From: Delphinus delphis | Taxonomy: Eukaryota; Chordata; Mammalia; Artiodactyla; Delphinidae | Direction of reading: 5' to 3' | Assembly: GCF_949987515.2 (NCBI RefSeq) | Contig: NC_082687.1 | Location: 19,266,148 to 19,330,147 of the forward strand | DNA: 64,000 bases | In this document: piece after piece, positions 1 to 10,700 of the stretch | Position numbering within the stretch: the first letter of the stretch is position 1 | How the letters are laid out: every line of letters starts with the position of its first letter | Position numbers and translations under genes: made by a program | The notes under the pieces: model-generated | What the model was told of the DNA's origin: nothing | The model's input: the letters and a program-made list of their open reading frames with translations, nothing else | Database searches by the model: none

Positions 1-299
1 GAGGACCCATGGAAATACTCTGAGCCTGGTTGAAAAAAGAGATCACACTTGAGTTTGCAGCTTTAGACATTTTGTGATGAGTTTCAGACCTAAAGTTAGA
101 CTGATCTTAGGTGTCTGGATCTGTGGTGAAGGAAATATTTCTGCATTTGTTAGAAGATGCTTTGATAGCCCTTCACTTCTTTGCCTTGAAGCAAGAAAAA
201 TATTCTTAAAGTAAAGGGAATATTTCTCAGGATCATTGCTATCTGTCAATCAGAAATATGAGGAACTAATGAACAACCCCTAATTTTGACAATTTAATA
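1..299. other. Non-coding flank, nothing recognised
   Basis: No coding region, RNA gene or repeat signature was recognised here. The only open frame is short and has no family resemblance. Confidence 0.5.
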
Positions 300-780
300 A
301 GGTGGGAAGTACACAAATTCACTACGTAAAAAAACCTGGGTGCAAATCCAACCTGAACAATTTATTTGTTGGAGGAGGTTACCAAGAGGACTTGACCATT
401 GGTTGACCTGCGACCCAGACCCAGGCAATGGGAGGCTCCTTGTCCCCTCCCCATTCTTGGAATGTATGTTCTGCCCCAAATTTTCATAATGGGAGCCGTT
501 GTCAAGGATGCAGCCTTGAGAGAGCAATGTGTTGTTGAGACCACATGGACGGTATATATGACTGAATCCAGTTAAGGCTGCTATATAAACTTTTAAGATT
601 CTGGCAGGCAGAGGTGGAGATCTACTCGTCTCATGGTGGTGGAGACAAGCCTGGTAAGTAAGTTCCTTGCTTATTAGAACTGCCGCCCAGGAATCTGGAG
701 TGGTTGCCTCTTTCCTCCCTCACTCCTTGTCCTCTGTGTTTGAGGGCCAGTTTGTGAACAGCATTATTTCATCTTTCCCC
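300..780 (+). mobile_element. Possible solo LTR of an endogenous retrovirus
   Basis: The stretch is richer in GC than its flanks. It has a TATA-like box (CTATATAAAC near 580) followed by a region that resembles an LTR R/U5 segment, including a splice-donor-like GGTAAGTAAG near 652. This layout suggests a retroviral LTR in plus orientation. I did not find a clear TG...CA pair, a poly(A) signal in the right place or a target duplication, so an unrelated GC-richer sequence is also possible. Confidence 0.3.
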
Positions 781-944
781 ATCTCCTCTTGCAGAGTAAT
801 GCCTACCTTCCCCTGCTATGTCATGTAGGAAAGGATTACTAAAGAACATTTTGGGTAAACCTCTTATTTACAGAAGAATTTTATTAAACTAGGCTGAATA
901 GAGCTTCAGAATTCCCTGTATCCTGATTATCTTCAGCCCCACCT

Positions 945-1085
945 TGTTCCTTGCTACCTGGTAACCTTGAGCAAGTGGCTTAAACTGCATTGTTTCAGTT
1001 TCTTCATCTTCTAAAGGAGTTTACATGTACCATGTACCCATTGCTTGGCTCATAGGAGGTACTCAGTAAATTCTTATTCTTATTA
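945..1085 (+). mobile_element. MIR SINE fragment
   Basis: The order of motifs is that of an ancient MIR: GTAACCTTGAGCAAGTGGCTTAA, a TTTCAGTTTCTTCATC block, then a ...CTCATAGGAGGTACTCAGTAAA end. It is diverged and lacks its 5' third. Confidence 0.65.
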
Positions 1086-2038
1086 TTAAATAAGAATAAT
1101 AATTATTATGACTATTTTCTTATTAGAGAAAGCACATTTATGAGTGATATTATTGAAACAGGGTAAAGAGGCATTAAGAGATAATATTGAGAAGAACTCA
1201 TGAATAAAATAACCCAAAGAAGAAATATTTAGGAAGTAAGAATATGTTGCATTTTGGCTTTAATGTAATTATTTTTTTTCTCTTTTAAGATGTTGTTGTG
1301 CTACCTTAACACTGAGTTCACCTGGATAAAACACTTACAAGGTGGTGATTTGCCTGTCCCCCAAATGCCTAGGGATAAGCCTGCACAGGATAGTCAACAA
1401 GAGGTGAAGGCCATTTTAACTTGGTGAAATACTGGCATTCTTATGTTCACTCTTTTAGTCCTCTGGATAATAGAGTTGTAACATTCATCCACCTCATGAA
1501 GGTGTTGACAAAGTAAATTAACTTATTTCATTTTAGAAATACATATTAAAATATCAGTTCTTAAAAAATTATTTGTTAAAAGAAAATCAATCTCTTCTGT
1601 TGCAAACAGACAAAAAGATAGATTTTCCTGCATCTCTTGACAGTGATTTTGGGGTTTTCATGAATTTTGAAAGCTTATGAATAAAGAAAAGGGTGTAATC
1701 CCAGCAGTGAGTAGGAAGTTTATGATGACATATGGATGGATGTCAGCAAGAATCAAGAACATTCCTGCAGAGATAAGGGGAGGCATCGTGTGGGAGGAAC
1801 TCACTCAGCTGTCTCAGGGTGCTGTGGATAGACCATCTTGAGTATCACCGAAGTTCTGGATTCTGCCATATATTTTTCATATACTAACCATGATAAAAAG
1901 CCCCTTGGGGACTTTAATTTTTAAGTGTCTTTCATTCTGATAAATTAAAACTCCTCCCTTCAAGTAGAAGAGTTTTTGTAGTACTATGAATGATAATAAA
2001 AGCAACAGCAGCAAAAATAACAATAAAAATAATATCAG
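1086..2038. other. AT-rich non-coding DNA
   Basis: Contains a short (ATT)n-like patch near 1075-1110 and an (AAT)/(CAG)-interrupted patch near 1985-2035. I see no gene or recognisable element. Confidence 0.5.
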
Positions 2039-2039
2039 C

Positions 2040-2217
2040 TTAATACATTGCCCTCCTGTGCCAGGCCCTAGTCATCTCATTGAGTGTCTCAGCAAACCTG
2101 TGAAGAAGGTATTATTATCCTTATCTTACGTATGTGGAAATGGGGGCCCAGGAAATTAAGAAATCTCACCACAGTCACATGGGTTGGAAAGGTTAGGACT
2201 AGGATTCAAACACAGAT
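2040..2217 (-). mobile_element. MIR SINE, reverse orientation
   Basis: Reads as a reverse-complement MIR: TGCCAGGCCCTAGTCATC, then the ...AACCTGTGAAGAAGGTATTATTATCC and GGAAATGGGGGCCCAGGAAATTAAG blocks, then CACAGTCACATGGGTTGG and AGGATTCAAACACAG. A CHR-2 SINE lies immediately downstream. Confidence 0.7.
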
Positions 2218-2227
2218 TTACCGCTTT

Positions 2228-2468
2228 TCAAAGCTGAATTTTTTTTTTTTTTTTTTTTTCCGGTACGCGGGCCTCTCACTGTTGTGGCCTCTCCTGTTGC
2301 GGGAGCACAGGCTCCGGACGCGCAGGCTCAGCGGCCATGGCTCACGGGCCCAGCCGCTCCGCGGCATGTGGGATCCTCCCGGACCGGGGCACGAACCCGT
2401 GTCTCCTGAATCGGCAGGCGGACTCTCAACCACTGAGCCACCAGGGAAGCCCTCAAAGCTGAATTTTT
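2228..2468 (-). mobile_element. CHR-2-type SINE with target duplication
   Basis: A tRNA-derived SINE in reverse orientation: a poly(T) run (the tail), then the CGGTACGCGGGCCTCTCACTG end, and finally CCACCAGGGAAGCCC, the reverse complement of the GGGCTTCCCTGGTGG head. The flanking repeats TCAAAGCTGAATTTTT at 2228 and 2453 are the target-site duplication, so the insert itself is about 2244-2452. The internal promoter boxes (tRNA A and B box relics) lie in the first 80 bases of the element. The open frames read through it are not genes. Confidence 0.93.
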
Positions 2469-2469
2469 A

Positions 2470-3914
2470 ATCCCTGTACAATGCCATAAACAATTGGTTT
2501 ATAGTTTCCATTTCTTCATAAAACAATAATCTTAAAGTGCTTTTTATAGTTACCATTCAGGATTGTCTATCAGCAATAAGAATAATGGACATAACACTCA
2601 CGGATTCTATTGGCTTCAGTTGCTACTCACTTTATCCTTTTGGAAATGTTCCAAGAAAATACACCAAGAAAGCCAAGTTGCACAGAAATAACAATAGAAT
2701 ATTGGTCAAATATGATTATAAAGCACTTCTCTTTTATGATAAACAAGTCACATTTTTTAAGATGGTACAAATTATAAACATTTTTGAAAAGAAATTACTT
2801 GTTTTTAGTGTTTCCTGAAATATACTTAAGTTTCAAAAATTCTGATACAAACCCCTGAATCTTTAATTAGAAGACAGAAGATATGCTGACATGACATATA
2901 CAGGTTAAATTATGAATTATCTTTTAATTCTTCCTTGTTTTCCTCTTAGCCCCCAAAACATCCTTTTTTTCATACTTTCATTTTAGACTTTAATTTCTAA
3001 AATGCTTGGCTGAGACTTTTCTTGATGTACAGAAAAGCAGGTTTATAATGGCAAGAGCCTCAGTTCAGAGTCTCCAGTATGTCAAGTACATAAAAGCATC
3101 TGCATGGTGAGTGAGAAGTTTTCATAAATAATTATGGTGTCTTATTATCAGTCTCAGAAATCCTTCTTGGTTGTAAGAACACTTAAGATTCAGAAAGAAC
3201 CAAGTTAGTTAATACACGTTTCACTTATTTAACTCACAAAGACATATGAACAAAGATTATGAACATTGATTCATTCTTAATTGAAAATTTAAACCTAACA
3301 GAGAATAGCTTACTTGATATCTTTTAATTTTACTTTTTAATATTAAGCAAGATCATTATCACCATAACTATGTGTGCAGAATAACATCCCACCCACCTTT
3401 AAAGAACTACTTTTCAAAATATTCAGATTTTTTGGCCTATGTCAGTTTTTCTGCTAATATCTCAGAAGAGATGTTCCTTTAGGTAGTTATTTTCTCTTAA
3501 AATGCTTTAAAAATGATCTCAATGAGCTTTAACAAGTTTATTTTTTGTTTGTTGAACCACCTAGTCAACCTACCTCAGAATGAAAGTGAAGTAAAAAGTG
3601 AAATAAATTTGAATAGCAACATATAAGGCTACCCTTAAAGTAACAGTCTTTAAGGTAAAAATTACATGTTCAAGCTATGTTTTTATTGTTCATGGAGGCC
3701 AACAAAATTATTAGGTGAGAAGAGACAAGACGACAACCCATGCTATGTTCTATGCTAATTCATATCCGTAGAAAAACTTAGTTACTGGCTAAAAGCGAGG
3801 ATTGAATATACCAGCTTCAAAAATGACATGTTTTATTGACGATTTTGCCCCCAAATTCTAGGCAAATCATATGCATTTTTGACAATAATTCATGAATGTA
3901 AACATGGATGTAAA
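2470..3914. other. AT-rich non-coding DNA
   Basis: No conserved frame, RNA gene or recognisable repeat was seen. One short open frame (2537-2818) has low-complexity, AT-driven composition and no family resemblance. Confidence 0.5.
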
Positions 3915-3915
3915 G

Positions 3916-4105
3916 CAGTGGTTCTCACCTGGGGTCAGTTTAACCCCACAGGGGTCATTTTTGTTGTCATGACTTGGAGACTTCTGTTGGTATCTACTGG
4001 GTAGAGGCCAAGGATGCTGCTAAACATCCTCCAGCGCACAGCTCCACACAAAACAGAATTATCCAGTCCAAAATGTCAGTGGTGCCACTGTCACAGTTAC
4101 GGTGA
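3916..4105 (+). mobile_element. MER5-type hAT-Charlie DNA transposon remnant
   Basis: Begins with CAGTGGTTCTCACCTGGGG, the typical MER5 terminus. The body follows the known order: GTAGAGGCCAAGGATGCTGC, TAAACATCCTCCAGCGCACAG, GAATTATCCAGTCCAAAATG, AGTGGTGCCACTG. It is a non-autonomous, long-immobile element. A second element of the same type lies at 59334 in the other orientation. Confidence 0.85.
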
Positions 4106-4439
4106 TAGAGCATGAAAAGCATCAGTAAGCAGGGATCTAGAGTTCAAAATTCAGTTAGTGTATTTTGGGAGGATTAGAGTATAAGGAGGTATGTAAGAGT
4201 AAGGAGGAAGAACAATAAAGCATTGAATATGCAAACGTCATAATCAGAAACTGAATGCAGTGAAAAACTAAACTCAGCCAAGGTATCTGAATAATAGTTA
4301 TCCAGTTACATAAAAACTAGAGAAAAGAAGGAAAGCATTAATGATACACAAGTATTGCAACTTTAAGGTGATGGGGTAATTCAGGGGGAAAAGGAAAGTC
4401 TTTTTAATAAAAGTGACTTATTAAAAAGTGGTTTAATAA

Positions 4440-4765
4440 AAACTAGATATCTGTATGAATAAAACTGAATGTAAATACTGACTTCACAGCACACTCGAAA
4501 ATTAACTTGAAGTAGATCAGACTTAAATGGCAACCTAAAACTATAAAAATTCTGGAGGAAAACCTAGGAGAAAATCTTTGTAACTTTGGTATGTGTAGAA
4601 GTCTCTTAAATAAAATACAGAAAACAGGAAGCAAAACAGATTTTTTGTTGTTGTTAAATTCAAGTTCATCAAAAGTAGGAATTTTGCTCTTTGAAAGACA
4701 TCATGAAAGAAACAAACGATAAACCACAAGTTGGGAGAAAATACAAAATTTATATCACTGTGTAA
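4440..4765 (+). mobile_element. Old L1 fragment (ORF2 C-terminal region)
   Basis: The plus strand follows the L1 ORF2 C-terminal region: a segment like ...AACCTAGGAGAAAATCTTTG, then AAGTTCATCAAAAG, then GAAAGACATCATGAAAGAAAC and ACAAGTTGGGAGAAAATA. It is heavily decayed and truncated at both ends. It lies just before the retroviral LTR at about 4800. Confidence 0.65.
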
Positions 4766-4799
4766 ACCTTTAAAACAAAAAGGTCAGCGTTTAGTCAGC

Positions 4800-5100
4800 A
4801 AAATTGAGTTTATGTGGGAATAGCAGAGGAATTGCAATTTGGAACATGCATAATAAGGTGAACCACAGGAAAATCCAGAGAACAAAGGAGAGGAGCATTC
4901 TTTGATAGAGGAAGGGAGAAAGTTGAGAGGGTCTGGTTTGAATGAAAGTTTATTGAAGGAGATTGAGAGTTGCGGGTTATGGGGTTGTGGTGGCTTCTCA
5001 TTGGCTACTTCGCAGCGATTTATCATTGGCTGAGCTGTTGCTGGGCCGGAAGAAAATCTTCCTTCTTTTTGCTGGGGTATGTAAATTAAGTTGTGACAGG
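4800..5100 (-). mobile_element. Gammaretrovirus-like LTR (3' LTR of ERV remnant)
   Basis: On the minus strand the stretch has an LTR layout: two CCAAT boxes (AGCCAATGATAAATCGC near 5020 and TAGCCAATGAGAAGCC near 5000), then a poly(A) signal in TTCAATAAACTTTCATTC near 4950, then a pyrimidine-rich U5-like segment. The position, downstream of the env fragment in the same orientation, fits a 3' LTR. The exact ends were not fixed; TG at about 4807 and CA at about 5098 in plus orientation are candidates. Confidence 0.6.
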
Positions 5101-5299
5101 CAGTACAGGTGTGAGGGCTCCCTCTTCACTTTAAATGAGGTTTTCCTTTATTTATTTTCACATTTCCCCTTTTAATTAATATCTTTCTGTGAAAACACTG
5201 CTAATCAAGAATTGGGTTTTTCATATTTAGTGGTTTGGTCCCTCGGTGTTAGGAAGGACCTTTCCTCGTTGTCATGTCGCACATCAGAGGAAAAGTGTA

Positions 5300-6700
5300 C
5301 AGACTGGAACTGTTGAAGGCACATCTGAGTAACAAGGAAGGGTAGGAAGCAGAACTCTCAGCCATTTCCCAGTTAAAGTCTGTATCTTTTGAAGGTCATA
5401 AGCATTGGAGATCATCTCAAAGCGTTGAGCTAGCCTCCCCTTATTGGGTACATCATTTCCATAAGAGTTTGGCAGGCAATAGGTACAAAGCTTAAAAAAT
5501 AATTACACAAAACAGGATTAAAAGTAATATGACAAATTCAGTTTGTATGATGGTTCTAAACCAGGATCCTAGACTTGAAGGTAGCCAACTGAACAAATTG
5601 CAGGACCGTGGATAATCAGGTGAAATTTGTTATACCAGTGTGCTTGTTCCCTTATCTTGTGTAATTGAATTTCTACTTCTCCAGAGGCATTTATCCATGT
5701 ACAACAGGTGATATTTACTATTGCATAAATGCCTCCTTGTTCATCAGGTAAGTAATCAAGGTCTATGTAGTTGTCCAAAACTACTTTAGCCAATGAGTCA
5801 AGCGATTGTTTTGGGGCTGCTGTTGCTTTCACTGTGGCATTGACCAGCTCTCCTAATATTAGGGAAAGATTTCTGATCACATGTTCATTGGCACTTGATC
5901 TGACACAAGGGAGAAAGTCTCTCCCTATGGAGGCAAGCCCAGAGTCACGTATGTCTCTGGGTTGTTCTTGTCTGAATCTATGCCTCAGGACTGGAAAGGT
6001 AACAGCCATGGAGGCCAGTATAATTTTAAGGGTCTGTAGGTCACACAGGCAGTTTTATTCTGGTTACTCTTAACCTTGTGTCCCTTTCTTTCATAAAACC
6101 TGGAGACAAAATTTCTCAAGTTTGGGTGTTAATCAGAGCCAGGGAAATGGACCAGGGAGTCTCTAGCATCATGGACAGATCAGTTTTTGATGACAATTCG
6201 AGCAGTCTGAAAGGTTATCCCTGCCTCCCCTTAGCAATGGCCTGAGATACAGATGATGACATCTTTCCAGGTCAATGCCAGAGTAAAGGAAAGAAAGGGA
6301 AGAAAAAAGTGTTTCATGTTTAGCCAAAGTATGAAGTCTTGATCTAGCATTTTGAGAGGAAGTAGTCTACCTCAATATCAGATACTTCTCTTCCTACTCT
6401 ACTCTATTTGGAGGTCTCTGGCTTTTGTATACAAGGTCAGATGGAGCCTTTTTCAGCTGTAAGATGTGTATCTAAGGTTCAAGTCCCTGAAGTATGGTTG
6501 CTATCTCAGTAGTGAGGAGGACCTAATACGGTCCCTTCCAAGGATATTCAAGAGCAATCTTTGTTCTTAGTGATTGAAATGTTACTTTGGAGATTTGTAA
6601 CCAGATATTTGAGGAAACTAGAAGAATTCAGGATCTAGTACAGTTTACAGGTAGATAGCAAAACCTCAAGGACAGTTAGCAGGATTCGAATCTAATATAG
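5300..6700 (-). mobile_element. Endogenous retrovirus internal remnant (pol end and env)
   Basis: A decayed class I (gamma-like) provirus piece on the minus strand. Near 6520-6543 the reverse strand reads PWKGPY, the motif near the C-terminus of gammaretroviral integrases, followed by a stop. Env follows at lower coordinates with a transmembrane-subunit fragment at 5569-6009, then the LTR at 4800-5100. The order integrase, env, LTR is that of a provirus 3' half. The env region is too short for a complete gene, so deletions are likely. No gag or protease was seen. Confidence 0.65.
5569..6009 (-). pseudogene. env: Env transmembrane-subunit fragment of an ERV (broken)
   Basis: An open stretch of 146 codons resembles the extracellular part of a retroviral TM subunit. 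A glycine- and alanine-poor helical region (about residues 68-85, containing LDSLAKVVLDN) leads to EQGG and a double cysteine near residues 101-102. In the family this is a CX6CC motif that bonds SU to TM; here the first cysteine position is a tyrosine, so the motif is broken. No furin site, signal peptide or membrane anchor is present in frame. It is a fossil with no expected fusion function. The subfamily was not determined. Confidence 0.7.
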
Positions 6701-7930
6701 ACAAAAGTGTGAAAATAAGTTTTCTCTCCAAAATTGCCCCCATTTTTATCAAAGATAGTGACAGTAAAACTAATTTATTTTCATTGAACTTGGCCTGTTT
6801 ATTTACTTAAGTGCACCAATAATAGTGATGGGCCATATAAGCTCTTTTTATGACTGCTTTGTTAGAACTTTTTATAAAGAATCTCAGATTGAGCTCTTAA
6901 CAACCTCTCAAAACCAGGAAGCCAAGTCCAAGTCCAAGTCTAAGTAGTTCCTTAAAGCTATCTGGTTATATCTGAGTCTATGCATGCCTCTCTCATATGT
7001 GATATTCCAGTCAAAGCATTGGTAATACAGCCAATATTTCTAATTGCCTTGTTACAAGGAGAATAGATTCTTATTAAATTCATGTAAATAACTATATTTT
7101 TGTGAAAAGAATGCTCCAAATTTCCAAATTTTGAAGGGATCAGGAAGAGAAAACAAAAACAAATGTTTTATCTTTGTCTACATAACGTCTACATAAGTCA
7201 TAGATAGCTTAAGAGAAAAGTTTTCCTTAAATCTGAAAAAAACCCATTAAGAAGCCAGCATTCTTTCAAACAAAAAAATGATAAAAAATTATAATCTTCC
7301 TCCTCAGTTCATTTAGTCCCATGTAATGAATACTTGTTCTGTTGAATTCAGTTTTTCCATTAGTTCTGGAAATTCTTACTCAGTTCAGTTTTATGATCTG
7401 AAAGTTTTCAGAAGCCTATACTTGTCAAAAGTCCTGTCCTTAAATTTCCTCGACATTAAAGTACTTTTGCGGGAATGCTTTTGTAAAAGCGCCAGAATAA
7501 AACAATACCTGTCTGTAAATGACAAAAGGCTAAAAATGGCAATGGTTAAAGATCTGATGAGAGTTCATTATATGGCAATTGGCAAGGAAATTTGGTTATT
7601 TCTGTGACATGCGTTTAAGATAGTAACTAAAATTGTGACTGATAATGTCACACCAGGACATATCAGAATTTTAGGAATTTTATACAATTTCTAGAACACA
7701 TATTAGCATTCACCCATTCACCAATGCTTTCTCACAGAAAAATTTCTTGCCATGACACAAAACCTGTACTAATAGAATCAAAGATCTTCAGTTTCTCTGT
7801 AAAACCTCGCCAAAGTGGATAAACTTATGTTCAGTATTTAATGTTTCAGTGTTTTACCTTATTTGGAAATCATTCAGATATTCAGTGAATTTAGCTCATG
7901 ATTTAACTGAACTTAACAAAACTTTAAAAA
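6701..7930. other. AT-rich non-coding DNA
   Basis: No element could be assigned. The upstream part could still hold unrecognised, badly decayed provirus sequence. The open frame at 7326-7607 has no family resemblance. Confidence 0.45.
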
Positions 7931-7935
7931 ATGTA

Positions 7936-8353
7936 TTATTATTATTGAGGTAACCTTGGTTTATACCATTATATAAGCTTCATGTTACAACATTGTATTT
8001 CTGCTTCTGTGTACTCTATAGTGTGCTCATCACCAAAAATTTAGTTTCCATTTGTCACCATTCAGATGACCCATTTATCCCCCCTCAACCCCATCCGGTA
8101 TTCACTACTCTTCTCTGTATCTACGTGTTTGTCACCATTTGGTTTGTTTTTTTCATTTATTTTGTTTGTTTCTTTGCTTTTTATATTCCACATGAGTGAA
8201 AGCCAACAGTATTTGTCTTTCTCCAACTGACTTATTTCTCTTAGCATAATACCATCAAGGTCCATCTATTTTGTTGCAAATGGCAAGATTTCATCCTTTT
8301 TATGGCTGAGTAGTATTCCACTGTATATATACCACATCCTCGTTATCCCTCTT
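7936..8353 (-). mobile_element. Old L1 3' end, reverse orientation
   Basis: The plus strand shows the reverse complement of an L1 3' region: TTATTGAGGTAACCTTGGTTTATA, then ATGACCCATTTATCC, the TATTCCACATGAGTGAAAG block, and TTTATGGCTGAGTAGTATTCC followed by ATATATACCACATCC. It belongs to an older subfamily than the 24-31 kb element. Confidence 0.8.
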
Positions 8354-9200
8354 CAGGGCTTCCTGATTTCATTTTAAATGAAATTTTCTTTTATTCATTT
8401 TCACAAGACAAAAACTTATATTCATAATATATGACAAAGCCTTTTAGTTACAGGAAGACAAAAAACCTAATTAAAATACTGACAAAATATTTGAACAGAC
8501 ATGTAATCAAAGTAGAATAATAAGCACATGAAAGGATGTTTAGCATCTGTAGCCATTTGAAGAATTCAACTTAAAACTATAATGAAATAACATTACACTT
8601 CCGTTAGAATGGCTAAAGTGAAAAAGGGTGACAATACCAACTGTTAGCAGGATATGGAACAATTGGAATTCTCATATGCTGCTAGTAAAATGTAAAATGG
8701 TATAACCACTTTGGAAAATGAGTTAACATTTTCTTAAAAAGTTAAACGCATATCTAATGTACAAACCAAGAGAAAGAAAAAGTATATATCTCTGCAATGA
8801 TTCGTATTTGAATATTCATAGCAGCTTTATTTGTAATAGCCCCATACTAGAAACAATTCAAATGTCCATAGACAAAAGAATAGATAACAAGATATAAGAT
8901 AGCTAAATAATGTAATACCACTTAATTAAAAGGAAAAAAAACCTCTTAATATGGGCAACAAAAATGATGTATCTGAAAATAATTATGCTTAGTGAAGGAA
9001 GCTAGACAAAAGCAGTGTATACTCTATGGTTCAATTTGTATTAAATTCTAGAAAATACAAGTAAACCATATGGACCTAAATAAGACAGTGGTTGTCTGGT
9101 GATACAAGTAGAGGGAAGGATGATTTGAAAACAGGTACGATGAAATTTTTGCAGCAATGGAAATATCTGAAGTAATGATTGTGGGTGAAACTTCATGAGT

Positions 9201-9240
9201 ATGTATGTGTGTGTGTATATATATATACACACACACATAC
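9201..9240. repeat. (TG)n(TA)n(CA)n microsatellite
   Basis: A short palindromic run of TG, TA and CA dinucleotides inside the L1 3' end, at the left edge of the inverted segment. It can pair with itself and may have helped the rearrangement. Confidence 0.85.
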
Positions 9241-9377
9241 ATACATTATCCTGCACAGATTTCAAGTATATAATTTGATATCTGTCTATCTATCTATATC
9301 TACTTGTTATCACCAGGCAACCACTGACTTATATATATATCAAATTATATACTTAAAATCTGTGCAGGATAATGTAT
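9241..9377. repeat. Near-perfect inverted repeat, 41-base arms
   Basis: Bases 9241-9281 are the reverse complement of 9337-9377 with one difference in 41, separated by 55 bases. In addition 9301-9331 is the reverse complement of 9081-9110 with a few differences. The right arm matches the normal forward end of an L1, so the left arm and the middle are an inverted, internally deleted copy of nearby L1 sequence. A (GATA)n-like patch (TCTGTCTATCTATCTATATC) joins the two copied pieces. Confidence 0.9.
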
Positions 9378-9468
9378 ATACATTCTCTCTCAGTAAAGTA
9401 GTAAAATCTAAAAATATGTGTTTTATAGAGTAACTATTGACTAATGTGGTAGAAGAGGTGGTGAATAA

Positions 9469-10520
9469 ATGCCCCCAATTCAAACCATAGGACAGAAAAT
9501 TCTGAAGCACTCCTACATACTGAGAATTTTGAGGATGCTGGCCCAGGGAGTACATCCACAGCATCTTCCAAGTTTGCTCCAAGCTGGTGTGCTTCCTCCT
9601 GGGATGGACCTGACTCATTTACAGGGAATATCTGGCTCAATCCTGGGTCAACCCTTTTACCGTTTACCTGCCACTAGTCACCCTCTCCTAAACCCTCATC
9701 CTGGGACACCTTTGCATCTGGCAGTGAGGCAACAGCAGCTACAGTGCTCACTTCCTCCAGGCTTTGGTTCCCAGGCAGCTGCTGTCAGCGTTCAGACGAT
9801 GACTCAGAATGTGCCCAGCCGGTCAGGCCTGCCTCAGGTGCACTCCCAGCTAGAGCACCGCCCCAGCCAGAGGAGCAGCTCCCCCATGGGCCTTGCCAAA
9901 CGGTGTGGCTCAGATGTGCTACAGCAGCCCCTGCCCGCCATGCCCGCCAGAGTCGTCAGTGTAGGTGAACTGGAGTACCGACAGTGAGCAGGGCAGCAGG
10001 CTTGCCTAAGCCTGGACCTCATGGTGGCACCCTGGTCAGGACGCTGCTTCCTCATCTCATGCTGGTTTGTGGGCTTTTACTTTGTAGCACTCTGTGCGAA
10101 GCTGTTTAAGGGCACCCAGGCACCTGGTGTTGTCTGCATTATGATGGAAGGAACTTATTAACCAATCGAGTGGAGCCTACATGGTCTGAATACAGGATGC
10201 AGTGTTGTCAGTCCTGAATACAGGGAAGTCTTTTTTTGTAAGACATGTGAATGAAGTGTTGGTGTCTTCACCAAGAGGTGGCACCTTAAGGGTTCTGAGG
10301 AAGTAAATGTATAGACCCTTATGTACAGACCTGTGTATAAACAACTTTTGTACATACATATAGGATAGCTTTTCTGAACTTACACAGCTGTACATAAAAG
10401 TAGCTGATATTAGTTAAGCCTGTGTCAACAGTTTCGATTGTTTTTCACTTGTACATTTGGGACTTTTTCTTTTGGTTGATTAAAGTTGCATATGCTAAGT
10501 GTGTGAATGAAAAAAAAAAA
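9469..10520 (+). pseudogene. EIF4ENIF1P: EIF4ENIF1 (4E-T) processed retrocopy, 5'-truncated
   Basis: The frame 9469-9987 carries the C-terminal end of 4E-T, the eIF4E transporter that binds eIF4E and acts in P-bodies and mRNA repression. Recognised blocks are HPQHLPSLLQAGVLPPGMDL, GQPFY followed by PLLNPHPGTPLHLA, LEHRPSQRSSSP and a final SVGELEYRQ before TGA. About 150 codons stay open to the natural stop, with no intron. A 3'UTR of about 500 bases follows, with ATTAAA at 10479-10484 and a poly(A) run at 10510-10520. These are marks of a reverse-transcribed mRNA. Most of the parent protein, including the eIF4E-binding N-terminus, is missing. The upstream limit, somewhere at 9440-9530, and a target duplication were not resolved. 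The parent assignment is from memory of the protein, not an alignment. Confidence 0.85.
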
Positions 10521-10559
10521 GTTGCCTAAAACATTGGTCAGCTTGACAACATACCCCAA

Positions 10560-10700
10560 TATTGGTTTCCTTCTTTCTCTGTTACATTATTTCCCATTCT
10601 CTGCTCTTGTTCCCTGGAATCAGTTCTGGAAATAAACTACTATATGTAAGCCTTTTTCTCATAGGCTGCTTTCTGCTGGCTACTCAAGGTAGGGTATATG
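10560..10700 (+). mobile_element. Possible ancient LTR 3' end
   Basis: The block CCCTGGAATCAGTTCTGGAAATAAACTAC followed by a pyrimidine-rich piece and AGGCTGCTTTCTGCTGGC resembles the poly(A) signal and U5 of an old mammalian LTR. No terminus or duplication was found. Confidence 0.25.

Larger units (their letters stand above)
8440..9430 (+). mobile_element. Old L1 3' end, forward, with internal inversion
   Basis: The ORF2 tail and 3'UTR of an old L1 are readable: ACACTTCCGTTAGAATGGC, GACAATACCAACTGTTAGC, ACAATTCAAATGTCCATAG and AAGACAGTGGTTGTCTGG. The terminal part (ATCAAATTATATACTTAAAATC at 9339 onward) is in forward orientation, but about 90 bases before it (9241-9331) are reverse-complement copies of L1 3' sequence; see the inverted-repeat entry. 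Both reading frames are dead. Confidence 0.75.

Noticed and set aside
2084..2470. Open frames of 70-130 codons at 2084-2470, 11884-12205, 30922-31202, 36660-36926, 40625-41023 and 51460-51753, with proteins that look alike
   Set aside because: They are translations of CHR-2 SINEs and their poly(A/T) tails; the similarity between them reflects the shared repeat, not a protein family.
4963..5175. 70-codon frame across 4963-5175 on the plus strand
   Set aside because: It runs antisense through the LTR, whose CCAAT and AATAAA signals explain the sequence.
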